Position numbers and translations under genes: made by a program. A stretch of 53,843 nucleotides of DNA from Desulfoscipio geothermicus DSM 3669 (GTDB lineage: Bacteria; Bacillota; Desulfotomaculia; Desulfotomaculales; Desulfallaceae). This document shows, one piece after another, positions 30,131 through 39,055 of the stretch. Positions within the stretch are counted from its first letter, which is position 1, and the number at the start of each line of letters is the position of its first letter. The notes beneath the pieces were generated by a model that made no database searches, was not told where the DNA came from, and saw nothing but the letters and a program-made list of their open reading frames with translations. The stretch covers positions 1-53,843 of the forward strand of contig NZ_FOYM01000025.1 in NCBI RefSeq assembly GCF_900115975.1, in the 5' to 3' direction.

Positions 30131-30790
30131 TTACCCAAACAACTTTGCTAACGTTCTATAAATTTCAAGGTTATCACCGTTAAAGATAAAAGGACTAAGC
30201 TCAAAATATCCAACTGCCGCTATGACTAACAGAGATGCAATCTCAATCAACGGCTCAACCGGGGATTTACCCGTGTAAAACCTCCCCCGGAACCGTCTAC
30301 CGGTCCAATATTCTACTTTATCAACAAACCTATTCCAGTTTAGCCATGAAGCCTTAGTACCCGGAAAAGCCTTATCCCCATGTCGTAAATTCCTTAACTT
30401 TAATCTCGGTAACCATACCCTGAATGGCCTTACCCCTGACCTTGTCATGCCATCCAGAACCAGATGACTCAAGCATGCTAAAACTCCTGCTGCAATCAAC
30501 ACCGGTTCGCCAGTTAATATCCATGCAATATACCCCAAAAAAAAGCCGGCAGCTGCACAAAACCAAAACGTGTGCGTCAGTGAATCCCTGTGATGACTCC
30601 TTTCCTCCAACCACACGGCCACGGGCCGCAGCCACCTTCCCGCCATTGAACCTGGATGGTCCACATCGGATATAATTCCTCCCAACCCACCCACCACGCC
30701 TCCGGCAACCAGCTCAGCCGGACCGCCCACCAGAGAGCCGGCCATGACCCCAAGGGCCGCCCCGGCAATTAAATGTGTCGAACCTCTCAA
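30131..30790 (-). CDS. YdjM/DUF457-type membrane metal-dependent hydrolase
   Basis: Start TTG 30790 behind GGTGGTG. Contains the family's metal motifs STHLIAGAALG, SDVDHPGS, HHRDSLTHTFW and CLSHLVLDGMT, with at least three transmembrane helices and a final one near residue 185. Members act at the membrane; substrate unknown. Located between the S1 gene and the coupling protein gene. Confidence 0.85.
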   Translation of the reverse strand: MRGSTHLIAGAALGVMAGSLVGGPAELVAGGVVGGLGGIISDVDHPGSMAGRWLRPVAVWLEERSHHRDSLTHTFWFCAAAGFFLGYIAWILTGEPVLIAAGVLACLSHLVLDGMTRSGVRPFRVWLPRLKLRNLRHGDKAFPGTKASWLNWNRFVDKVEYWTGRRFRGRFYTGKSPVEPLIEIASLLVIAAVGYFELSPFIFNGDNLEIYRTLAKLFG

Positions 30791-30828
30791 AATTTATCAC
30801 CACCCCCGTAAAATACTAACCGGGAGCC

Positions 30829-32925
30829 TTATGCCCCCGGCCGGAAAAGATCCATCACCGGATTATCATCCTCCTGGCCACTCCCGGAATTACCCCGCCG
30901 GGACTCATCCTGCAAATTATTTTCGCCATCCTGACTCTGCCGGAATAACTCTCCCACATCAAAGCCACCACCTGACCCGTTCAGACCGCCGCTCCGGCCC
31001 GGCCTCTGAGACTCCCCTCCCTCATCCTCATTCGGAATCACCGGAACGGATACGGCCAGCGACCGGGCCGGTATCTGTTCAGGGATCGGTACTATGCCTG
31101 CCTCTTTAATCAGCCTGGCTTGTGGCAAGTCCACCCACCCCACCTTTCTCAAAAACATAGGCCTGCACCACTGTACCAGCGCTATGCAGTCCAAGGGGTC
31201 CATACCGGTTATTTCCCCGGGCTCCATCAGTGCCCGGCGACTAATAGACATGGATTTCTTGGGCAGTTCAAAGTAATGCTTTACCGGTATGGTCATATCC
31301 CGGCGCTCGGATATCGTCTCCACCGCCGCATGTCCCAGAAGCTGCGAGAAGAATCTGGCCGTCTCGATATCCCCCGGCGCGGTACCCAGGAGAAATAAAG
31401 TTGGGCAGTTGCTCAGAATATTTTTGGCCTCCTGTGCGCCATATACATCAGTTAACTGGCTCTTACCCTGGAGAATGAACTGTATGTGAATACCCAGGCT
31501 CCGTGCGGTGGATATTATCTCACTAAAACCCGGTATGGCCCCGATGTTGGCGAACTCGTCCAACACAAAGCGCACCGGTACCGGGAGTTTACCCTCGTTT
31601 CCCGCCGCCAACTCATACAGCCGCTTGAATAAAAACATATAAAACGTGCTGAGGATAGGCTTTAAAACCCGCCCGTCACCGTTCACCGGCAAAACACAAA
31701 ACAGGGCTGTCTTTTTCCGGCCAATATTGGCCAGGGTTAATTCAGGCTCAGACATCAACGCCGCCAGCGGTTCAGTGGTCAGTATTCTGAGCTTGGCGGA
31801 AAGACCGCTCACCGCGTTGTCAAAATTGGCACTGGCAGCGCCACGCCACCGCTCGTATATGGTCGGAGTCAGCCTCCCCTCCTCGTACGCCCGTCGAAAC
31901 CTTTCGTCCAACGCATCCACAGACCATGCCGTCAAACTCATGGCCGCCCGCAGGTGCCGTTGCTCATCGGGGAAATCTGCCTGCAACAGCCCCGCCAGGG
32001 TTTCCAAAAGTTGAACTTCCTTGGCCACGAAATAGCCGCTGCCGTCCCGTGCCGCATTGTTCACAAAACAAGCTGCCATCTCAGCAGTCTCCGAGTCGTT
32101 CCTGCACTCGGCAACCGGGTTCCAGCGGTGGCTATGCCTGGGTGAAATCAAGTTAAAAATACGCACTTCGTAGCCGAGAGACTCAAGCCAAGGCGCCAGT
32201 GTTGCCGCAAGTTCGCCTTTGGGGTCTGTAACAACAACGCTCTGGCCATCCATCACTGCCGAGATGATGTTATTAATAACATAGCTATACGTCTTTCCAG
32301 AGCCGGTACCGCCAAACACCGCAACGTGCCCGGCCAGGCCGGGCTTTCCCTTTGGCGCCTTCCCAGGAATAACCCGGACCACCCGGCCCCGGAGCCTCCC
32401 CAGCACTATACCGCCCGGGTAAACACCCTGCTCGCGCGGTGGCCCGAACTCACACATGGGCGCCACATCGGCTTCCGAAGCCCACCGGTTAGTGCCTTTG
32501 GCCGCATTTCTGACAACCTTGAGACCGTGTACCCTGTCCGGGCTGTTTTCTTTGCTCCTGCCGTCCCGCGTATTAACCACACCCAATGCTGCCCCCAGTA
32601 CTGCTCCTGCAACCAAGCCCACCCTGGCGGCCAGGTTTTCCGGGTTAGCCAGGCTGTCCAGGGTAAACCAGCTTGCCGGTACCAAGCCCTGCGGGTTTTT
32701 CAACAGTATTTCAGCCATTTGACCAAAGGCGTAAGCCATACCCACACCCAGCACCGGTACACAAAAGACCGAAGCCAGAGCCTTATCATTTTTTCGGTTA
32801 AAAAAGTAAAGGCCACCGGCAAACACTACCAGGGCCGCCCCCAGGGGATAAAAGTACCCCAGGGTTAATAAAAACAGCAAGCCGGCCAGGCCGCCGGCTA
32901 TGATAACTTTTTTTCGGTTAATCAT
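30829..32925 (-). CDS. VirD4/TraG-type conjugative coupling ATPase
   Basis: Two or three N-terminal membrane helices (GLAGLLFLLTLGYFYPLGAA and following), Walker A GGTGSGKTYSYVINNII, Walker B PVRFVLDEFANIGAIPGF and the C-terminal SGRSGGLNGSGGGFDVGELF low-complexity tail. 698 aa, normal length. These hexameric ATPases bring DNA-relaxase complexes to a secretion channel. I chose ATG 32925 (GGAGGTG upstream); the frame is open to 33018 inside a repetitive tract. No relaxase or VirB4 gene was seen in the window. Confidence 0.92.
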   Translation of the reverse strand: MINRKKVIIAGGLAGLLFLLTLGYFYPLGAALVVFAGGLYFFNRKNDKALASVFCVPVLGVGMAYAFGQMAEILLKNPQGLVPASWFTLDSLANPENLAARVGLVAGAVLGAALGVVNTRDGRSKENSPDRVHGLKVVRNAAKGTNRWASEADVAPMCEFGPPREQGVYPGGIVLGRLRGRVVRVIPGKAPKGKPGLAGHVAVFGGTGSGKTYSYVINNIISAVMDGQSVVVTDPKGELAATLAPWLESLGYEVRIFNLISPRHSHRWNPVAECRNDSETAEMAACFVNNAARDGSGYFVAKEVQLLETLAGLLQADFPDEQRHLRAAMSLTAWSVDALDERFRRAYEEGRLTPTIYERWRGAASANFDNAVSGLSAKLRILTTEPLAALMSEPELTLANIGRKKTALFCVLPVNGDGRVLKPILSTFYMFLFKRLYELAAGNEGKLPVPVRFVLDEFANIGAIPGFSEIISTARSLGIHIQFILQGKSQLTDVYGAQEAKNILSNCPTLFLLGTAPGDIETARFFSQLLGHAAVETISERRDMTIPVKHYFELPKKSMSISRRALMEPGEITGMDPLDCIALVQWCRPMFLRKVGWVDLPQARLIKEAGIVPIPEQIPARSLAVSVPVIPNEDEGGESQRPGRSGGLNGSGGGFDVGELFRQSQDGENNLQDESRRGNSGSGQEDDNPVMDLFRPGA

Positions 32926-32939
32926 TATCACACCTCCGT

Positions 32940-33122
32940 TTTCTCGTTGGCCTCGTCCATGGGGCCTTGCCCTGCCGGGTTTGCAGGCCATGGTCTCCCA
33001 CTCCAGGTCACCGGGCAACCTGGTTTCCCCGGCATCTCGGAATCCCGGATCTGTTTTCCCCGGGGCGCTGCCCGGTTACCTGGTTCCAGGTTCCCGGGTC
33101 CCTGAATTCCCGGAGCAGCATA
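32940..33122. repeat. CCNGG-rich low-complexity tract A
   Basis: Dense run of CCGGG, CCTGG, CCAGG and CCCGG words between the coupling protein and the next gene, very GC-rich compared with the flanks. Same style as tract B at 33955. Confidence 0.7.
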
Positions 33123-33605
33123 TCACCTTACGCTCCTTTCAATCCCTCGCTTTCTGGTCCGGGGCTTATTTTTAGCGGGCACCAGGGCCACTGTAGCGTA
33201 AATGTCATCAACGTTTAGCCTGAACAGGCGATTCCGACCGTCCGCTGCATCTGCCGCCAGGGTCTTTATAATTAACCAGATACCCGACGGCCTTGCCGCC
33301 CCGCACCAGTCCAAAACCATACCGTGCCGGACCTCCAAACAGCGGATCACGTCCCGTGCCAGGGTTACCCGGTTCACCGGGAGCCCGGGCCGCAGGACCA
33401 TTACCACGGCCTTGGGTCGCTTATAATAAGTGAAGTAGGTTCCCTTTTGCCAGAAATCGCCGGCTGCAAGACTGGATGTTCTGGAATCAAAAAGCCCCAC
33501 CCTGGCCATCCGCTGGACCAGCCTTTTTACCTGGTTCGGAGATCTTAGTACCCATGCCTTGACTCGTAAATAGTTATTGTTTTGCCTCATGGCACTCTTA
33601 CTCAT
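33123..33605 (-). CDS. Unknown 160-aa protein
   Basis: Basic protein, with RVKAWVLRSPNQVKRLVQRM and a C-terminal RSVR tail; no family recognised. The ATG overlaps the stop of the upstream ribbon-helix-helix gene by 8 bp. The gene pair is flanked on both sides by CCNGG tracts. Confidence 0.6.
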   Translation of the reverse strand: MSKSAMRQNNNYLRVKAWVLRSPNQVKRLVQRMARVGLFDSRTSSLAAGDFWQKGTYFTYYKRPKAVVMVLRPGLPVNRVTLARDVIRCLEVRHGMVLDWCGAARPSGIWLIIKTLAADAADGRNRLFRLNVDDIYATVALVPAKNKPRTRKRGIERSVR

Positions 33606-33900
33606 GGATCACCTCCTCGGAAGAATATTTTTTACTGGCTGAAGCCATGAGACTGCGGCGCACCGTATCTTCCGGCTGCTTTGTGGCCAGGGCCAGCAAC
33701 CGGGCAACACCCTCATATGCGGCACGACTGTTTATAGTGCCGGCGCGTACCAGGGACCTATCCTCGGATACATAAATTTCACATGCCCGTATAACCTGGG
33801 CAGTGAGCGTTGTATGCTGCTCTTTGGCTTTTTTTCTGAGTTCTTTTACCAGTACGCGCGGAAGCTTGAAACTACATGATTCAGAACCCTTAAGACTCAA
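33598..33900 (-). CDS. Ribbon-helix-helix-like DNA-binding protein, 100 aa
   Basis: The N-terminal CSFKLPRVLVKELRKKAKEQ and HTTLTAQVIRACEIY match the ribbon-helix-helix pattern (beta strand, two helices). TTG start with GAGGAGGAG upstream; a parS-like palindrome lies 20 bp before the start, so ParB or this protein may control it. Could be a plasmid accessory regulator or relaxosome component. Confidence 0.65.
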   Translation of the reverse strand: MSLKGSESCSFKLPRVLVKELRKKAKEQHTTLTAQVIRACEIYVSEDRSLVRAGTINSRAAYEGVARLLALATKQPEDTVRRSLMASASKKYSSEEVIHE

Positions 33901-33920
33901 TGTTAACTCCTCCTCGAATT

Positions 33921-33936
33921 GTAACCGTGCGGTTAC
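33921..33936. promoter_or_regulatory. Candidate parS site 3
   Basis: GTAACCGTGCGGTTAC, one central mismatch to a perfect palindrome, identical to the site inside parB and one base different from the site upstream of parA. Confidence 0.7.
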
Positions 33937-33954
33937 ACTGTTAATTTCGGTGCC

Positions 33955-34280
33955 CCAACCGGATGCCCGGGGCTATGTGTCCGGGAACCTGGAGCCGGGC
34001 GCCAGGGATCAGGAACCAGGAACACTAGGACCAGGTGCCAGGTACCCAGGCCAGGAACCCGGTACCCGGAGCCTCGGTTCCAGGGGTTCCATGGGCCGGG
34101 TTTCCGGGAAATTCCCGGGCCCGGTTTCCGGGGCCGGGTGCCAAGGCTAAACCATGGCCCGGGGCCATGGTTCCCTGGTGCCCGGGCCTGGGTTACCCGG
34201 CCTGGTCACCGGGTTGCCCGGGGTGCGTGACCAGGAACCGGGGCCAGGGGTTCCAGGGCCTGGTTTGCAGGGGCTGTAAT
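33955..34280. repeat. CCNGG-rich low-complexity tract B
   Basis: About 300 bp made mostly of CCAGG, CCCGG, CCTGG, CCGGG, GGTACC and CCATGG words separated by 2-4 nt. Many inverted words, no sensible protein in any frame (only Pro/Gly-rich translations). Extremely GC-rich against AT-richer flanks. Confidence 0.8.
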
Positions 34281-34707
34281 ACACTTTTGTGCATGTTTCT
34301 CAATTGGTTAGCTATATGAGTTGAAAAAGCTTGAAATACACTTGGATGCAGGCATAACGTGGTTTTGGCAAGTTGCTTATTTTTCGGCAGTAAGTTTTGT
34401 AATACACCCGGGGCCAGGCCGGGGCCGGGTTTTTCATGAGCCGCCAGCATGATTTACAATTTGCTGGCATGTCGGTAGACAGGCGCGACGGTAGGAGCGC
34501 GGGGGTGACCGGGGCGAAAAAATGTTTTATACCATTTACTGGTATTGATTGTTTTTTTATTGACGTAATGAGCTACATGGTAAAAGCCACCTCGGTGAAC
34601 CTCTTTCGACACAAGACTGGAGGCTTTCCAGATGAAAACACCTGCTCTCCACTACCAAGAACAAGTGTTTTTAACTTTGTCATGGGATGAACTTAACCTC
34701 TGGCACC
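34281..34707. other. Intergenic region with TAATACAC repeats and hairpins
   Basis: TGTAATACAC occurs at about 34275 and 34393, with a related AATACAC near 34335. A GC-rich hairpin before TTTTTC lies near 34430, ATACC/GGTAT followed by a T run near 34530, and AAAACAC/GTGTTTT near 34640-34670. A transfer origin could lie in such a region, but I cannot identify a nic site. No gene supported. Confidence 0.4.
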
Positions 34708-35538
34708 TTATCGGTCAAAGCCAACCCATACGCAATCACGTATCCCCCGTGGTCCCACCGTATATTTGACCCTGGCTATATAACCGGAGGCGAAGAACCG
34801 TGCATCTTTTGTTTCATGCACTACATGAAGTTTTCGCAGCACGTCTCGGCTTTCCGCCGTTATTCCCATGGCCCTGGCCAGAACTTTACCCTCGTGTCCC
34901 ACCAGCACAGAGCCGTTTTTTTTGCTAATCCCCATAACATCAAGACTGGCATACCGGTAGTTCTTAATTTTCAACCAATCCCCGTATTTACCGGGCAAGT
35001 ATTTCCCGTCTTTTCTTTTGGCCACAATCCCTTCAAGTTCCCACTGTTTTACGGCATTGAAAAGGGCCACCCCTTCCCCGTCGACCCAATCTGCCGGAAT
35101 AATTTGATTCCGTGTTGTGATGGTCTTAACCAACAACTCCTTACGCTCGGCCAGGGGCAGCCGGGTAACATCACGCCCGTTCACCCTCAGGATATCCCAT
35201 ACCACATACTGCGCAGGTAGGGTGTTCACAATGACCCGGGTACGTCTTTGGCCGGCGTGATATCGTTCCATCACCGCATAAAAATCCGGCTTACCGCCGG
35301 TTAATACTACCAACTCGCCGTCCAGTACAGCTTCATCAGCGGACAATTCCGGTGACCAGAGTTCCGGAAAACGGCTGGTGCAATCTCTGCCTGTACGGCT
35401 TTGCAAGCGGACCTGATTCTTAGAAAAATGCATGACACAGCGAATCCCGTCCCATTTCACCTCAAAAACATGATCCGCTGAATCAAAAGGGGTATCGCAG
35501 GACCTTAGTTTCATGGTTTTAACGGGAAAGGAGAGCAT
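34708..35538 (-). CDS. ATP-dependent DNA ligase
   Basis: Adenylation motif EVKWDGIR (Lys nucleophile), motif III-like EAVLDGELVVL, motif IV EGIVAKR and motif V GDWLKIK are all present in order. A C-terminal OB-type region (GHEGKVLARAMGITAESRDV) follows. 276 aa, the size of minimal phage- or LigD-type ligases. ATG 35538 has AGGTGG 6 nt upstream. Probably repairs nicks on the element during replication or transfer. Confidence 0.9.
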   Translation of the reverse strand: MLSFPVKTMKLRSCDTPFDSADHVFEVKWDGIRCVMHFSKNQVRLQSRTGRDCTSRFPELWSPELSADEAVLDGELVVLTGGKPDFYAVMERYHAGQRRTRVIVNTLPAQYVVWDILRVNGRDVTRLPLAERKELLVKTITTRNQIIPADWVDGEGVALFNAVKQWELEGIVAKRKDGKYLPGKYGDWLKIKNYRYASLDVMGISKKNGSVLVGHEGKVLARAMGITAESRDVLRKLHVVHETKDARFFASGYIARVKYTVGPRGIRDCVWVGFDR

Positions 35539-35622
35539 GTTTAACCACCTAAAGCTAGTTTTGCCCGTGAGATGGAATGATACCCGCACAACTAAAGCAA
35601 AATTAAGCTCCGTGTAAAAAGA

Positions 35623-36624
35623 TTAACTCATGTACAGCGTCTGAATTAATTTCTTTTTTCCGTCCCCAATTTTTTCTTTTTCCCCGGAGTTTAATTCATT
35701 TTGGCCATTTTGTTTCAGCAAATCCTCTTTTACTATCGTGTCAGTTATTGCCTCAACAAGCTTAAGATAGTTGCCCCTTACTTTGCCTTCTTTCTCCATG
35801 AAATTGGCCCGGCTTATTGCCCTTTGAACCTGTTCCGAAGTTGCGCCTGTATTTTTCATGATTTGACGAATAATTAACTTAGCCTGGTAATTATTGGCAC
35901 CAGGCTGTTCTGTTGGTTGTACTGAGTTTTTTGTATTTGCAGATGGTCCATCCGTCCCTCCATCCATCGGTGTCATCCCGTTGTTTGGCACCGTTTTTGC
36001 TTTATAAGTAAGACTATCTATATAGATAGATGGATGGTTAGATGGATATATCTCTGTATAGTAATCTCTGTTAGTAGTCTCTGGTAATGCTTGGTGCATT
36101 TTGCCCATATGCATTGGTGCAAATTGCGCTTTTGCATTAGGGCATATTGCACTTTTGCAATTGATGCCACTACCATCTATCGCATTTGTGCAATTTGCAC
36201 TTTTGCGTTGATGCCCTGTATCCTCTATTGCATTTGTGCAATTTGCACTTTTGCAATTATCTGGTTCCTGATCATCTTTTTCGGATACCAATTCCTCTAA
36301 TTTTTTATAATTTATGCTGTACCATTTCGTGCGGTCCCTTCTGTCTTTGTTGAAATTGCCAACGATGAGAACCCCTGTATTTTCCAGCTTTGTAAAAGTT
36401 CTTTTAACTGTATCCAATGACCAAAAATCAAAATTGTTTTCATGCCATTCTTTTAAGGTGTTGAATGTCCAATATTTGCCATCTATATAATTTTGATTTT
36501 TTTTCTCGTTTATTTTAAGCCAGTAATGTACTTGTTGAATTACGATAGCCTCATTAAGACCTAACTTTCGGGCCAGCATCTTATCTACTACAATTGGTTG
36601 TTCGTCAAATAAAATCTTACTCAT
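35623..36624 (-). CDS. Replication initiator with embedded iterons
   Basis: The N-terminal winged-helix part (EQPIVVDKMLARKLGLNEAI, NTLKEWHENNFDFWSLDTVK) is typical of phage/plasmid DnaD-related replication proteins. The middle carries 16-residue repeats (KSANCTNAI) that are the translation of DNA iterons. The C-terminal part (IIRQIMKNTGATSEQVQRAI) is helical. Located beside parAB, it is the best candidate for the element's Rep; the origin probably lies inside the gene. Confidence 0.72.
   Translation of the reverse strand: MSKILFDEQPIVVDKMLARKLGLNEAIVIQQVHYWLKINEKKNQNYIDGKYWTFNTLKEWHENNFDFWSLDTVKRTFTKLENTGVLIVGNFNKDRRDRTKWYSINYKKLEELVSEKDDQEPDNCKSANCTNAIEDTGHQRKSANCTNAIDGSGINCKSAICPNAKAQFAPMHMGKMHQALPETTNRDYYTEIYPSNHPSIYIDSLTYKAKTVPNNGMTPMDGGTDGPSANTKNSVQPTEQPGANNYQAKLIIRQIMKNTGATSEQVQRAISRANFMEKEGKVRGNYLKLVEAITDTIVKEDLLKQNGQNELNSGEKEKIGDGKKKLIQTLYMS
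36126..36254. repeat. Iterons inside the rep gene (candidate oriV)
   Basis: GCACTTTTGC occurs at 36149, 36197 and 36245, exactly 48 bp apart, plus a variant GCGCTTTTGC at 36126. Two copies extend to GTGCAATTTGCACTTTTGC, which contains the palindrome GTGCAA-T-TTGCAC. Iterons inside rep are known in several plasmid families. Confidence 0.72.
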
Positions 36625-36843
36625 CGATCCAACACCTTTTTGCTTTTTCTGGCACTACCCTGTTTTGTATTTGCAGTATTTGCAGGCTGCTTAATGTCAT
36701 TAAAATGCCCCCTTTTTTGGTTGCTGCTTAGGTGTAAGTGTGGTTTGCAATATTATACTTATAATTGCATAAATATACATTGCAGTTATCTGTAAAATAA
36801 AAAACCCTGCGATTTATGCAGAGATTTGTTGAAGATTATTCTT
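36625..36843. promoter_or_regulatory. Region between parB and rep
   Basis: Upstream of rep there are several ATTTGCAG/TTGCA elements related to the iterons (near 36668, 36677, 36752 and 36779), suggesting Rep autoregulation. At about 36805-36825 a CTGC/GCAG hairpin followed on the minus strand by TTTTTTATTTTAC ends the parAB transcript. Confidence 0.5.
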
Positions 36844-37677
36844 TTAAAACTTTGTTAAAATTTCATCAAGCGTATTTCGCAGAGAAATAATCTCTTGTCG
36901 GCAAATATCTTTTTCATTGGTATTTAATTTGTTTAATTTTTTTTCTAAATTGCTTAGTCTTTTATGTAACCGGTTAACGGTTTTTGTTAAAGGTGTTTCA
37001 ACAGGTAAATTGGCCAGCATTTGCTCGGCAGCGCGCACTGCATCTTGACCGCTGATTTTTTCTTCTTTTATGCGTTGGAATAGTTCTTTCTGCAAATCAG
37101 GTCGCCTGTTTAATAATAATAAGGCTCGGGCGTGCATTTCGTTTAAATTTGCTTCGAAAAAAGTCTCCAGCATATGTTCCGGAAGTTTAAGGATGTTTAA
37201 ATATCTATAAACCTGCATTCGACTAATTCCCAGCGAATTGGCCACGTCTGTAACCGTGCGGTTACAGTCATTTATCAAATACTCAATTCCCCTTGATTTC
37301 TCTAAAGCAGTCAAGTTTTCACGCTGCAGGTTCTCAACCAATGCCTCAAGCATTACCTGTTCTTCTGTAAGATTAGATGTAATGACACAGGGAATCTTAT
37401 CCAATCCCGCTAGTTTAGAAGCCCTCCAGCGTCGTTCACCGGCTATAATCTCATATCTTCCCCCATCAACGGGGCGGACCCGTATTGGCTGGAGAAGTCC
37501 TCTTGACTTAATGCTTGCCGCCAATTCATTAATTTTTGCTTGATTGAAGTCCTTGCGTGGCTGAGAAATATTGGGATGAATTTTTTCCAGTTTAATTTCC
37601 TGGTATCGCACAGTGCCTTTAGTGTTTTCGTCAGAAAGAAACAGATCTACGACAAGACCGGTGCGTCCTTGATTCAT
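36844..37677 (-). CDS. parB: ParB partition protein
   Basis: N-terminal ParB/Srx domain (IHPNISQPRKDFNQAKINEL, GERRWRASKLAGL), helix-turn-helix (VTDVANSLGISRMQVYRYLN) and a C-terminal coiled-coil tail (RLHKRLSNLEKKLNKLNT). The G-E-R-R-x-R CTPase box is intact. ATG 37677 overlaps the parA stop as ATGA. A parS-like palindrome lies inside the gene at 37250. Confidence 0.93.
   Translation of the reverse strand: MNQGRTGLVVDLFLSDENTKGTVRYQEIKLEKIHPNISQPRKDFNQAKINELAASIKSRGLLQPIRVRPVDGGRYEIIAGERRWRASKLAGLDKIPCVITSNLTEEQVMLEALVENLQRENLTALEKSRGIEYLINDCNRTVTDVANSLGISRMQVYRYLNILKLPEHMLETFFEANLNEMHARALLLLNRRPDLQKELFQRIKEEKISGQDAVRAAEQMLANLPVETPLTKTVNRLHKRLSNLEKKLNKLNTNEKDICRQEIISLRNTLDEILTKF
37250..37265. 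promoter_or_regulatory. Candidate parS site 2 (inside parB)
   Basis: GTAACCGTGCGGTTAC within the codons of the ParB helix-turn-helix region (Thr-Val-Thr). Confidence 0.7.
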
Positions 37678-38456
37678 AGTGCTGCGACCTCCTTGCATGT
37701 GTAGGTTAATAACTCCTTGGCAAGCGCAAGGTAGCCTTTTGCTCCGGTAGATTGTTTATCATAAAGGTTTACTGCTCTCCCCCGGGCTGCGGCCTCGATT
37801 AGTTTGCTGTTTATGCGAATTTCAGAAGAAAATACATGCTTTGCGTATTGTTCCTTTAATTTATGCAAATTAACGCGATCTTCCTTTCTGCGGTAATCAA
37901 CCATGGTGGGGAGGACCATCCACTCTACCAGGTTTGGGTTGATTCTGGACTGAACTCTCTCGATTATTTCCAATAAATTACCCAGGCCTTTCAGGGCAAA
38001 TGCCTGGGGTTGAGATGGAATTATCACCATGTCAGCACCAGCTAATGCATTTACCATTAATACACCCAAGCTGGGTGGGGTATCAATTAGAACAAAATCG
38101 TATTCTTGAATTACAGGTCTTGATAGCGCCGAACGCAATTGGCTTTCTCGTCCTATTTCGCCGAGAAGTTTAGCCTCGGCGCCGGCCAGCATAATACTGC
38201 TGGGCACAGCATCTAAACCATCAACACTTGTTTTAGTTATAACTTCTTCCAAGCTGGATTCATGCATGATTAATTCGTAAGCTCCCAGCTGATCTTCAGC
38301 TATCGGCAGCCCGATACCGGTAGTTAGATTGGCCTGTGGGTCCAGATCAACAACAAGTGTTTTTTGACCGGAGGTTGCCAAACTTGCGCCAAGATTAATT
38401 GCGGTTGTAGTTTTGCCCGTACCGCCTTTTTGATTGGATATTGCTATTATCTTCAT
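37674..38456 (-). CDS. parA: ParA partition ATPase
   Basis: Deviant Walker A KGGTGKTTT, LVVDLDPQANLT, and DFVLIDTPPSLGVLM are all intact. 260 aa, without an N-terminal DNA-binding domain, so it is the chromosomal-type (Soj-like) short ParA. Co-transcribed with parB; parS-like palindrome upstream at 38474. Confidence 0.95.
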   Translation of the reverse strand: MKIIAISNQKGGTGKTTTAINLGASLATSGQKTLVVDLDPQANLTTGIGLPIAEDQLGAYELIMHESSLEEVITKTSVDGLDAVPSSIMLAGAEAKLLGEIGRESQLRSALSRPVIQEYDFVLIDTPPSLGVLMVNALAGADMVIIPSQPQAFALKGLGNLLEIIERVQSRINPNLVEWMVLPTMVDYRRKEDRVNLHKLKEQYAKHVFSSEIRINSKLIEAAARGRAVNLYDKQSTGAKGYLALAKELLTYTCKEVAAL

Positions 38457-38473
38457 GAAATCATACTCCTTTC

Positions 38474-38503
38474 TTTTGATGTAACCGTACGGTTACATCA
38501 AAA
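38474..38503. promoter_or_regulatory. Candidate parS site 1 (perfect palindrome)
   Basis: A 30-bp perfect palindrome with core GTAACCGTACGGTTAC, 18 bp upstream of parA. It differs from the bacterial chromosomal parS consensus, as expected for a plasmid system. Confidence 0.8.
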
Positions 38504-38518
38504 CAAAAAAATTAAGCT

Positions 38519-39055
38519 TTATTGTTGTTTATGAATATTGCTAATTGCAGCGCTGACAAGTAGTTTTTCAATCTCGTGCCATTTTTTAAATCGAAACAGC
38601 TTGCTTGCAGTGATATCTCTGTTGTAAGGCCAATCTTTTAAAAAAACCAGTACTCCCGATCGCAAAAGCAATTGTGCAACCAAAGGGTCATCCTCAAAGA
38701 ATGCATAAAAACTATTGGTGCAAGCTATTTCCGCTTTTTTATCCGAGGTTGTATAAACCACGGGGCCAAATGGGTACCCGTTTAATTCCAGCCAGCGGTG
38801 GGTTATAAAATTTGTAATCAGAGGTCTGCTTGTAACATAGACCAGTTGACCACCACTTCGCGATATAGCTGTTAAAATCTGAGCCGATACCGGAAATGCC
38901 TTTGTCCGGGCTAGTAGTTTCAAGCAGTTCTTTGTCTTGAAAAAATCAACCGGAACAGCGGGGTCGGGGTAGGATTCCATTTTAATGCCAAAACGCTTGA
39001 TAAGCTCATGATTGGTATCTGCAATGGTATTATCAATATCCACTCCGATTAGCAT
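38519..39055 (-). CDS. HAD-superfamily 5'-nucleotidase-like protein
   Basis: The N-terminal MLIGVDIDNTIADTNHELIK contains the DxDxT nucleophile loop. VYVTSRPL (motif II Ser/Thr region), a Lys segment and FFEDDPLVAQLL (motif IV) follow, as in NT5C-type nucleotidases. ATG 39055 overlaps the end of the EAL gene by 7 bp and has AAGGAG upstream, so the two are coupled. Substrate unknown. Confidence 0.78.
   Translation of the reverse strand: MLIGVDIDNTIADTNHELIKRFGIKMESYPDPAVPVDFFKTKNCLKLLARTKAFPVSAQILTAISRSGGQLVYVTSRPLITNFITHRWLELNGYPFGPVVYTTSDKKAEIACTNSFYAFFEDDPLVAQLLLRSGVLVFLKDWPYNRDITASKLFRFKKWHEIEKLLVSAAISNIHKQQ

Noticed and set aside
33955..34319. Pro/Gly-rich plus-strand ORFs in the CCNGG tract
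   Set aside because: They are translations of low-complexity DNA, lack ribosome sites and are open in several frames.
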